Part shown: positions 42,673-48,527 of the stretch, in pieces
Layout of the letters: every line of letters begins with the position of its first letter
Numbering within the stretch: the stretch's first letter is position 1
Source of the DNA: Ruminococcus sp.
Lineage (GTDB): Bacteria; Bacillota; Clostridia; Oscillospirales; Ruminococcaceae
Direction: 5' to 3'
DNA: 48,527 nucleotides
NCBI GenBank assembly: GCA_017484095.1
Contig: JAFUTU010000016.1
Location: forward strand, 1 to 48,527
Notes under the pieces: generated by a model
What the model was told of the DNA's origin: nothing
What the model saw: the letters and a program-made list of their open reading frames with translations, nothing else
Databases searched by the model: none
Made by a program: the position numbers and the translations under genes

Positions 42673-43896
42673 TTACCTATCGATCTCTATTCTGTTGCCG
42701 TTTATCTCCACCGCTGTTACATCATTAATATTGATAGGCTTAGGATATTCCTCGGTGAACACTGATCCGATACACTCGCCAGTTTTCGTATCCTCACTCC
42801 ATCCTCCTGTTGTATTCATAATAATGCTTGTTTCATCGGAGAAATATATTGTCACCTCATTGTCAAAAGCGTCAATTACTTTTGACTTAGCAAAGTCATC
42901 ATTTTCAGTACTGCCTTGAATGCAAATACATCCGATCGTTATTTCATATCCATATTCATTGTCCTCGGGCAATATAGTTATTGGCTGAACTGCATCAGTC
43001 AGCTCAAAGCTAAAGGTAAAACTGCCGTCATATTTTTCTGTTGCTATTTTGTCTATTATCGCTTGATAAGCTGAATCATGCTCATCCGTCGGTTTCCCGT
43101 CAGCGGTTTCATTTCTGTCAAGAAGACATGGAAGCGCTGCATCTGCCAGCTCATTATCAAAATATTCCTTACTCATGTCCGACTTATAAAGTTCGACAAA
43201 GCGTGCTTGAAATTTACTTTCTTTTTCGGGTGCATTTTCTACGGGCGGCCACGTATTGTACATGATAACACTAAGTGTTCCGTCTTCATTTAACTGTGTC
43301 TTGTATTCTCTATACGCCGGATCCGGCTCATTATGATAATCGTCGAAAGGCACACTGCCTCCGCCATATTTGAAATAATAATGCTCACCCTCTTCAAGCG
43401 TGAACGGTTCGCCGTTAGTTTTGCTCACAGTAAGCATTACACAGCTTGTCTGACCGTCATTCACCGTTCCGTCTATTGTAAATTCAAGCCCGTCAAATGT
43501 ATTCTCGAACACTTCGCCGTTCCATTCACCGGTAATGCTCGCGATGTTGTCGATGTCCTTGTCGCTAAGCTCTGTGTCCGGATAAAGAGCCTTTGCGCCG
43601 TTGAAGAATCCGTTGTTGTATGCAGCATATGCCCCTGCTCCTATCGCTCCGGTTACAAGCACAGCCGCTGCCACCATAGCTCCCACGAATCTTTTGCTGT
43701 GTCTTCCTATCTTTTTCTCATTAGTTCCTTTCATTTCAATTCCCGCCTTTCTAATGACGCAGGAGTGGATACGTGAGCCCATATCGTTCGGCAGAGCGCT
43801 CTTGCTCTTCTCTGCTATCTCTTCAAGCAGCTCCGCCGCAGGCATAAGTTCCTCTGCCGTCACATTCTCCAGCAGATCATAAAGCTCTTTATCCAT
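42673..43896 (-). CDS. DUF4179-type ECF anti-sigma factor (pair 2)
   Basis: This 407-residue protein repeats the pair 1 layout: cytoplasmic domain (1-70) with I-R-K-A-G-I-E-M-K, one membrane helix (about 72-93; A-M-V-A-A-A-V-L-V-T-G-A-I-G-A-G), and a large extracellular domain with E-N-T-F-D-G-L-E-F-T-I-D-G. ATG at 43896 overlaps the sigma stop by one base (TAATG). The gene ends in its own terminator at 42630-42657. Paralogy with pair 1 is clear in the N-terminal parts, while the sensing domains have diverged, which suggests distinct signals. Confidence 0.82.
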   Translation of the reverse strand: MDKELYDLLENVTAEELMPAAELLEEIAEKSKSALPNDMGSRIHSCVIRKAGIEMKGTNEKKIGRHSKRFVGAMVAAAVLVTGAIGAGAYAAYNNGFFNGAKALYPDTELSDKDIDNIASITGEWNGEVFENTFDGLEFTIDGTVNDGQTSCVMLTVSKTNGEPFTLEEGEHYYFKYGGGSVPFDDYHNEPDPAYREYKTQLNEDGTLSVIMYNTWPPVENAPEKESKFQARFVELYKSDMSKEYFDNELADAALPCLLDRNETADGKPTDEHDSAYQAIIDKIATEKYDGSFTFSFELTDAVQPITILPEDNEYGYEITIGCICIQGSTENDDFAKSKVIDAFDNEVTIYFSDETSIIMNTTGGWSEDTKTGECIGSVFTEEYPKPININDVTAVEINGNRIEIDR

Positions 43897-44435
43897 TATT
43901 CTCCCTCCTGTTCGGTTAGTTTTTTTCTCAGCTTGATAAGACCCCGCGATACGATCTTGTCAACAGTGTTAGTTTTCATATCAAGTGCAGCCGCAATATC
44001 ACGGCTTTTCTGCCCGAAGAAGTATTTTCTCATAAATATCTCGCTGTCAGGTTTTCCGAGAGACATTACCGCCTCGATAAGCAGCCTTCTGGTATCGCTG
44101 CTTTCGGTCTTGTCAGCCACCGTGCCGCCGATAATATCCAAGGATATGCACTCCTCTTTTGATATGTGTTTCTTGTATAGATTTATGCTGTGCCTTTTTG
44201 CTATCACTGCGAGAAACGGAGCGACAGCCGTGATCTCCTTGTCAGTCGTCATTATATACTCATAAAATTTCATGAATATGTCACTTACGGCTTCTTCAAT
44301 GTCCTCTCGTGTGCAGACGCCCGACAGCTTGCTGTGAGCGATCGTATACACATAACCGCTGTATTTGTCGATCATTGCCGAAAGCCCCTTTTCGGGCTCT
44401 GTTCTCAGCAGCCCCAGCAACTCAGTATCCGTCAT
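43896..44435 (-). CDS. ECF RNA polymerase sigma factor (pair 2)
   Basis: This 179-residue protein has ECF region 2 (R-E-D-I-E-E-A-V-S-D-I-F-M-K-F-Y, F-L-A-V-I-A-K-R-H-S-I-N) and region 4 (F-F-G-Q-K-S-R-D-I-A-A-A-L-D-M-K-T-N-T-V-D-K-I-V-S-R-G-L). Start at ATG 44435, preceded by TGAGG. It is clearly related to the pair 1 sigma, with the same leader motif. A sigma-A promoter lies at 44511-44539, so basal expression does not need an ECF factor. Confidence 0.9.
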   Translation of the reverse strand: MTDTELLGLLRTEPEKGLSAMIDKYSGYVYTIAHSKLSGVCTREDIEEAVSDIFMKFYEYIMTTDKEITAVAPFLAVIAKRHSINLYKKHISKEECISLDIIGGTVADKTESSDTRRLLIEAVMSLGKPDSEIFMRKYFFGQKSRDIAAALDMKTNTVDKIVSRGLIKLRKKLTEQEGE

Positions 44436-44451
44436 ATGAAAACCTCACTTT

Positions 44452-44463
44452 TGAAACGTTTCA
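44452..44463. promoter_or_regulatory. Palindrome TGAAACGTTTCA upstream of ECF sigma 2
   Basis: It is identical to the site at 42536-42547, at nearly the same distance from the ATG. Relative to the sigma-A promoter at 44511-44539 it lies in the leader, downstream of the start point, where a repressor block or a second ECF promoter are both possible. Confidence 0.55.
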
Positions 44464-44510
44464 TCTATTACATTCAAGCTAAAACCAAAAAAACTGACAA
44501 TGGCAACAAA

Positions 44511-44539
44511 ATTATACCACCGTTCATGCCGGCGGTCAA
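44511..44539 (-). promoter_or_regulatory. Sigma-A promoter of ECF pair 2
   Basis: On the minus strand TTGACC (44539-44534), a 17-bp spacer and TATAAT (44516-44511). Confidence 0.75.
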
Positions 44540-44552
44540 TCGTGCCCAACTC

Positions 44553-44581
44553 TTGACGAATGCCTAACGTTATGGTAAAAT
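44553..44581 (+). promoter_or_regulatory. Sigma-A promoter of ECF pair 3
   Basis: TTGACG at 44553-44558, a 17-bp spacer and TAAAAT at 44576-44581, back to back with the pair 2 promoter. Confidence 0.7.
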
Positions 44582-44671
44582 AGAAAGTCATCATAAACCA
44601 AAACTTTTTTCAAAAAAGTGAAACTATTTTTCTCTTCGTCACGACTATATAAGTGTAAGGGGGGTGAAACC

Positions 44672-45205
44672 GTGGCCGATATAAAAACAAAGCAGACCTT
44701 TGAGCAGCTCTATAACAGGACATACGAAGAAATATATAAGTATATCCTTCTCAAGGTCAGTCCGAAGGAGACAGCCGAGGATATTCTCCAGAATACATAT
44801 CTTGACCTCTATAAAAAAATGCTCTCGGGTGAGACTATCCTCCGCCCAAAGCATTTTCTTATCACGGTTGCAAAAAGGCGCATCGCCGACTATTACCGCA
44901 CAGCTCCGGCAGAGGAGCCCTTAGACGATAATATCCCTATAGTTGACGAGCGCGCCCTGGAGACCTTAGAAAACGACGATACCTTTCTCTATGAAGATAT
45001 AATGAGAGATCTGGAACAAACGGACATGACCACTTACAGGATCTTTTATCTGCATTACGGCTGCGGTCATACCCTGCACAAAACGGCAAAGCTTCTGGGA
45101 ATGACGGAATCCACAGTAAAATCGAAGATGTACCGCGCACTCAGCAAGCTGAAAAAACAATTGACGGAGGATGAAAACTATGCGTTATTCGAAAGGAGTC
45201 GCTAA
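44672..45205 (+). CDS. ECF RNA polymerase sigma factor (pair 3)
   Basis: This 177-residue sigma factor has region 2 (E-D-I-L-Q-N-T-Y-L-D-L-Y-K-K-M, H-F-L-I-T-V-A-K-R-R-I-A-D-Y-Y-R) and region 4 (T-L-H-K-T-A-K-L-L-G-M-T-E-S-T-V-K-S-K-M-Y-R-A-L-S-K-L). Start is GTG 44672, four bases after GGGGGGTGA; the frame extends 18 codons upstream without a ribosome site. It is only distantly related to the pair 1 and 2 sigmas. It overlaps the next gene by 26 bases, an unusually long overlap. Confidence 0.88.
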   Translation: MADIKTKQTFEQLYNRTYEEIYKYILLKVSPKETAEDILQNTYLDLYKKMLSGETILRPKHFLITVAKRRIADYYRTAPAEEPLDDNIPIVDERALETLENDDTFLYEDIMRDLEQTDMTTYRIFYLHYGCGHTLHKTAKLLGMTESTVKSKMYRALSKLKKQLTEDENYALFERSR

Positions 45206-46643
45206 ATACAGCGAGCAAAAAAAACAGAATATCCTTAACGCTGTTATCGGCGCTGAAAACGTCTCGTCCCCCGCAGACAACAGGGAGGACATAACCATGA
45301 CAACAAACGTTATCGAAACAAGCGGACGGGCAAGAGTAAAGAGCAGGGCGGGCGGCTTTATCGCGGCAGCCTGCGCAGCGTTAGTTATCGGCGGCGGAGC
45401 AGCAGCCTACTTCTCTATGAAAGCCCCCGAGACCACACCCAAGGCAGCATCGGCAGCGCCTGCTGCAAGCTCATCACAGGCAGACGAAGTCTCACAGCCT
45501 CAGCTCGAAGAGCCTGTGATCTCTGATCCCGATACGCCGACCATTTATGCTACATCACCCGATGTGGTCATAGCTCCTGACGATGCAGGAACAGTAGAGG
45601 ACGGCTTTGAAGGCTTTGACATCAAGGTCTCGTATCTTGTAAAAGACCTCTGGAAGGGCGTTGCCAATTACGCTCAGCATTCCTACGGCGTAGTTATTGA
45701 CGTAAGCACCAAGGAAGGCTATGAGCTTCCGTGGTCAGGCGAGGAGTCGGCTCCAAATATGCATTTCGGAGAGCTGTGGCTCAACACAGACCATTCCGAG
45801 TTTTTCAGGCTCATGGATACAGACGCCGTTCTGAGCTACGGTTTCAAGACCGTAAACAATGACGGCGAGGACGTTTTCAGATTTGTTATAGCAGCAGAGG
45901 TCGCTGACGATTTTGACCTTGACAGCAGCACAGAAGTAATGTTCGGCATCTCAGGCATCTACTGGGGTGACAGCAGAGCCACCGGCGGAATAGAAAAGAG
46001 CGAAGGCAAATTCATCGCCGCCGAGACCTTTGACGATATGAGAACTATTGACGAAGAGCTCATAATCCCCTATGCGATGGAGACCGAACCTATCGACGTG
46101 ATCTCAGTTCCAGAGACCGATGCTTCCTCAGAGGCTGAGCCCGAGACCACCGTTTTCGATGACTCTCAGAACACCACTCAGGAGCTCAGCGAAAAGGCTA
46201 TAACTCTGAATGTCGATGACCACGGCAGGATCACCGAGGGCTTTGAAGGCCTTGATATCCGGATCTCCGAGCTCTGGTATGTTCCTGCTACTCTTGAATA
46301 CGGCGTAGCTATCGAGGTAAAGAGCGCCGACGGCACACCCCTTTACTGGGATCTCTACAGCGGAATTGATGTCATCTATAATGACCTCACTCCGTTCATG
46401 GAGACCACCGATGCCGAGAACCTGCATATCTCAGGCGGCTGGGAAAAGGAGGGAGAGCCCGGAACGTTCCGCTTCCTCGTATACTCCGAGCCTAAGGCCG
46501 ATACGAAGGTCGACGAGAACGCCGAGATCAGCTTCGGACTGAACACCATTACAGTCGGCGGCGAGGTGGTAGCTTCGGGCAACTTTGAAGCAAACTTTCA
46601 CTTTAACACAAATGACGTCGCAGACGTTCAGGCAATGCAGTAA
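45180..46643 (+). CDS. Membrane anti-sigma-like protein with duplicated extracellular domain (pair 3)
   Basis: This 487-residue protein has a cytoplasmic N-terminus (1-58), one helix (about 60-82; F-I-A-A-A-C-A-A-L-V-I-G-G-G-A), a Ser/Pro/Glu linker and two related exterior domains. These begin E-D-G-F-E-G-F-D-I-K-V near residue 142 and T-E-G-F-E-G-L-D-I-R-I near 351, separated by a Ser/Glu/Thr-rich linker. Each repeats Y-G-V-x-I-x-V. Start at ATG 45180, nine bases after GGAGG inside the sigma gene. The position and topology make it the anti-sigma of pair 3. The two copies probably form a sensor by duplication; the ligand is unknown. Confidence 0.75.
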   Translation: MRYSKGVAKYSEQKKQNILNAVIGAENVSSPADNREDITMTTNVIETSGRARVKSRAGGFIAAACAALVIGGGAAAYFSMKAPETTPKAASAAPAASSSQADEVSQPQLEEPVISDPDTPTIYATSPDVVIAPDDAGTVEDGFEGFDIKVSYLVKDLWKGVANYAQHSYGVVIDVSTKEGYELPWSGEESAPNMHFGELWLNTDHSEFFRLMDTDAVLSYGFKTVNNDGEDVFRFVIAAEVADDFDLDSSTEVMFGISGIYWGDSRATGGIEKSEGKFIAAETFDDMRTIDEELIIPYAMETEPIDVISVPETDASSEAEPETTVFDDSQNTTQELSEKAITLNVDDHGRITEGFEGLDIRISELWYVPATLEYGVAIEVKSADGTPLYWDLYSGIDVIYNDLTPFMETTDAENLHISGGWEKEGEPGTFRFLVYSEPKADTKVDENAEISFGLNTITVGGEVVASGNFEANFHFNTNDVADVQAMQ

Positions 46644-46649
46644 ATAAAC

Positions 46650-46684
46650 TACCCCCTGCCGCAGTAAAACGGCAGGGGGTTTGT
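46650..46684 (+). terminator. Terminator of ECF pair 3
   Basis: ACCCCCTGCCG pairs with CGGCAGGGGGT around eight bases, followed by a short T run. Confidence 0.8.
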
Positions 46685-46694
46685 GCTTTGTAGT

Positions 46695-47522
46695 CTACAG
46701 ACCTATCATACTCAGGTCAAGTTCCTCACCGCTGTGCAGGTGAAGCAGCTTCTCTCCCATTATTTCTTTCATTATCTCAAAAGCAGGCTCGCCCGTGCAG
46801 TGCCCCGTATAGTAAACGCTGCCCGTTTTCAACAAAGCCTTGGCAGTGTCAGTGATAGTTTTAAGATCACGCGCTCTGTATGGCCAGTGTTTTTTTCTCA
46901 GGTGGAATCCGCTTATCACCGCATCAGGGAATGAGCCGAATATCTCTGCGTATCTCTCCACAATATTCACGATACCGTTATGCGCACACCCCGATATCAG
47001 AATATTCTTTCCCTCGCATGATACCACCAGATATATCTCGTGTGCAAAATCATCGGGCACCTTTTTAGTTCCCTGATACATCAGCAGCCTCTTGTTTCCC
47101 TCGGGGCGGAATTTCTCACCCTTAACGCCGCTGAACAGGAAGAGCTCGTTATCTATCTTCATATCTCCGTCTATCAGCCTGAGATTTTCTATCTCCAGTA
47201 TCCTCGGGTCTATCCCTATGAATTTTCTGTGGTTGTAATGCCTTTCGGGTGCACGGCGGTGCATGATGATGCTTGCCGTAGGGTTGAGCTCATTAAACGC
47301 GATTATCCCGCCTGAGTGGTCATAGTGGCCGTGGCTCAGGAACATTCTGTCAACGTCTGCCAGATCTATCCCAAGTGTTTTCGCATTTTTTATGACCGCA
47401 TCACTCTGTCCCGCATCGAGCAGCAGCTTGTGCTTAGTTGTTTCTAAATAGAGTGCCAGTCCATGTTCAGCGATACAGTTTTGCGCACCGACACTATTTT
47501 CCACAAGCGTAACTATCCTCAT
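46695..47522 (-). CDS. MBL-fold metallo-hydrolase
   Basis: This 275-residue protein has the metallo-beta-lactamase motif S-H-G-H-Y-D-H (His64, His66, Asp68, His69), a metal His in G-C-A-H-N-G, L-L-L-D-A-G-Q-S, and a terminal T-G-H-C-T-G-E. It resembles the family of the archaeal ribofuranosylaminobenzene phosphate synthase (MJ0301), which in Firmicutes has no settled substrate. Start at ATG 47522, five bases after GGAGGAGAA; the frame extends 44 codons further upstream but through the promoter. It is a single gene with a clear -35/-10 pair at 47562-47590. Confidence 0.85.
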   Translation of the reverse strand: MRIVTLVENSVGAQNCIAEHGLALYLETTKHKLLLDAGQSDAVIKNAKTLGIDLADVDRMFLSHGHYDHSGGIIAFNELNPTASIIMHRRAPERHYNHRKFIGIDPRILEIENLRLIDGDMKIDNELFLFSGVKGEKFRPEGNKRLLMYQGTKKVPDDFAHEIYLVVSCEGKNILISGCAHNGIVNIVERYAEIFGSFPDAVISGFHLRKKHWPYRARDLKTITDTAKALLKTGSVYYTGHCTGEPAFEIMKEIMGEKLLHLHSGEELDLSMIGL

Positions 47523-47561
47523 TGTAATTCTCCTCCGAAACCATAAAAACCAACGAACACT

Positions 47562-47590
47562 ATTATAGCACATAATATTAAAAAAGTAAA
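47562..47590 (-). promoter_or_regulatory. Promoter of the MBL-fold gene (copy 1)
   Basis: On the minus strand TTTACT (47590-47585), a 17-bp spacer and TATAAT (47567-47562). It lies within a 29-base sequence repeated exactly at 47655-47683. Confidence 0.8.
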
Positions 47591-47683
47591 GACGCGGAAA
47601 CAATAATCCGGTATTTTCGGTTTTATGCGCGATGTCCAGCCGTGCGGCGAGCACTTATAGCACATAATATTAAAAAAGTAAAG
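47563..47683. repeat. 29-base direct repeat carrying a promoter
   Basis: Copies at 47563-47591 and 47655-47683 are identical over 29 bases and stand 92 bases apart. The second copy gives TTTACT and TATAAG on the minus strand with the same 17-bp spacer, and it directly abuts the repeat end at 47638-47654. Confidence 0.8.
47638..47654 (-). repeat. Dispersed repeat, end fragment (copy C)
   Basis: Read on the minus strand it gives GTGCTCGCCGCACGGCT, identical to the first 17 bases of copy A at 28060-28076. The rest of the repeat is absent here. Confidence 0.7.
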
Positions 47684-47730
47684 CCGTATATGAAAAAATA
47701 ATAGGGGGCTTTCCGGTAGCCCCCTGAAAC

Positions 47731-47818
47731 CCCTTCGGGTACATAACTATTAATTAGGTGCGGCCACTACCTTAGTGTTAAACCAAAGTACGGCGTGAAT
47801 TAGCCATGCGGCGAGCAC
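47731..47818 (-). repeat. Dispersed intergenic repeat, copy B
   Basis: Its reverse complement aligns to copy A at 28060-28148. The outer ends match best, and the middle has one small gap. Just left of it, at about 47704-47724, GGGGGCT pairs with AGCCCCC. The gene-free stretch 47523-47866 holds only this, copy C, the duplicated promoter and that hairpin. Confidence 0.75.
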
Positions 47819-47866
47819 CTCTCCCAAACCTTTTCGGATATATATTTTGCACTTGTTTTTTATGAG

Positions 47867-48527
47867 CTATTCTGTAAAATACGGTGAAGGTGCTTCCTCG
47901 CCAATATCTATCACAACAGCTGCCTTCTTTGATGAACTGTCGTCCTTTCCTCCGAAGATCTGCTTTCTGAACAGAACGAACACGTCAACAACTATCACTG
48001 CTATGATAAGTATTATAAGTATTATAGGCACTAACATATTTGCGCTTTTACCCGGAGTAACATTTGCCTGCTGTGTCGGCTGAAGTACAGGAGCTTCGGG
48101 CTGCTGATACTGTGGCTGAACAGGTGCCTGCTGCATAGGCTGTTGGTATTGCGGCTGCTGTGGTTGCTGATACTGTGGCTGCGGCTGCTGATATGCTGCC
48201 TGTTGAACCGGCTGCTGATACTGAGGCTGCTGATACTGAGGCTGCTGTACAGGCTGAGGTATCGGCTGCGGAGCAGGCTTAGGCTGCTCGGGCTGATAAG
48301 GCTCCTGACCGGGCAGAAAAACGCTGTCCATAGTAGGCATATCATCAGTGTGCTTAGGAATGTCGCTCACATCAGGCTGCTCAGGGTACTCTGAGTAGTC
48401 GATCTCGGGAACATCGACCGAATCCATAGTCGGATTTCTGTCGAGCTCGGGCTCGGGTGCTGCAGGAGCATCTGCCTCAGGTGTTTTTGTTCCGCAAACA
48501 GGGCAGAACTTAGCTCCCGGTGCGAGA
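47867..48527 (-). CDS. Zinc-ribbon, QP-repeat, single-pass membrane protein (partial)
   Basis: The frame runs off the right edge, so the start is missing. The visible 219 residues begin with a zinc-ribbon half (K-F-C-P-V-C-G-T-K), then an acidic/Pro stretch, and a Gln/Pro/Tyr-rich repeat (Y-Q-Q-P-Q units, about 60 residues). One hydrophobic helix (L-V-P-I-I-L-I-I-L-I-I-A-V-I-V-V) and a short exterior tail follow. No enzyme motif is visible. Proteins with an N-terminal zinc ribbon, disordered linker and one helix are common in Ruminococcus and are mostly unassigned. The repeat may expand or contract, because its codons are near-identical. Confidence 0.75.
   Translation of the reverse strand, partial: LAPGAKFCPVCGTKTPEADAPAAPEPELDRNPTMDSVDVPEIDYSEYPEQPDVSDIPKHTDDMPTMDSVFLPGQEPYQPEQPKPAPQPIPQPVQQPQYQQPQYQQPVQQAAYQQPQPQYQQPQQPQYQQPMQQAPVQPQYQQPEAPVLQPTQQANVTPGKSANMLVPIILIILIIAVIVVDVFVLFRKQIFGGKDDSSSKKAAVVIDIGEEAPSPYFTE

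Noticed and set aside
48070..48300. CRISPR-like array in the Gln/Pro-rich region
   Set aside because: The short repeats are in frame and encode Y-Q-Q-P-Q units of a protein; there are no unique spacers of constant length.

Overview
The window looks like chromosomal DNA of an anaerobic, low-to-mid GC Firmicute of the Ruminococcus / Oscillospiraceae type. I infer this from reverse rubrerythrin, the spoIIGA-sigE sporulation pair, a cell-wall-anchored family 2 carbohydrate esterase, a GH5-like lipoprotein and DUF4179-type ECF anti-sigma factors. No phage, transposase, CRISPR or rRNA was seen. Most genes carry clear Shine-Dalgarno sites, and many have near-consensus sigma-A promoters with 17-bp spacers.

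Layout. 1-4225: end of an Rrf2/IscR-type regulator, an LTA-synthase-like membrane sulfatase-fold protein, then convergent sigE and spoIIGA. 4506-18477: the most unusual block, one operon of three single-pass membrane proteins (N-termini of the type I-A-W-F-A) and a secreted 3594-residue protein with about 28 GG-x-x-G (GLUG-like) repeats. 18508-23292: aspartate aminotransferase, reverse rubrerythrin, and an AraC regulator divergent from an orphan sugar-binding lipoprotein. 23354-25949: mnmG-rsmG. 26009-26482: a compact locus that reads as a type I toxin-antitoxin module, next to a 97-nt nested hairpin. 26497-28017: a CE2 esterase with an NPATG anchor. 28299-36698: probable nine-gene operon cheA-cheW-cheR-cheB-cheW-fumarase alpha-two bPH2 membrane proteins-mntP. 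36708-40304: GH5-like lipoprotein, WG-repeat protein and an unknown membrane protein on the minus strand. 40480-40556: tRNA-Pro(GGG). 40708-46643: three ECF sigma/anti-sigma pairs side by side. 46695-48527: MBL-fold hydrolase, a dispersed repeat, and a truncated zinc-ribbon/QP-rich membrane protein.

How parts work together (inference). The giant-protein operon probably builds a surface layer or fibre. The three ECF pairs give separate envelope-sensing inputs. The chemotaxis core lacks CheY and receptors here, so it must use partners encoded elsewhere. The minus-strand polysaccharide genes and the CE2 esterase fit growth on plant fibre.

A dispersed intergenic repeat of about 88 bp occurs at 28060-28148 (plus) and 47731-47818 (minus), with a third 17-bp end fragment at 47638-47654. 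The best candidates for something new are the giant-protein operon and the small toxin-antitoxin-like locus.
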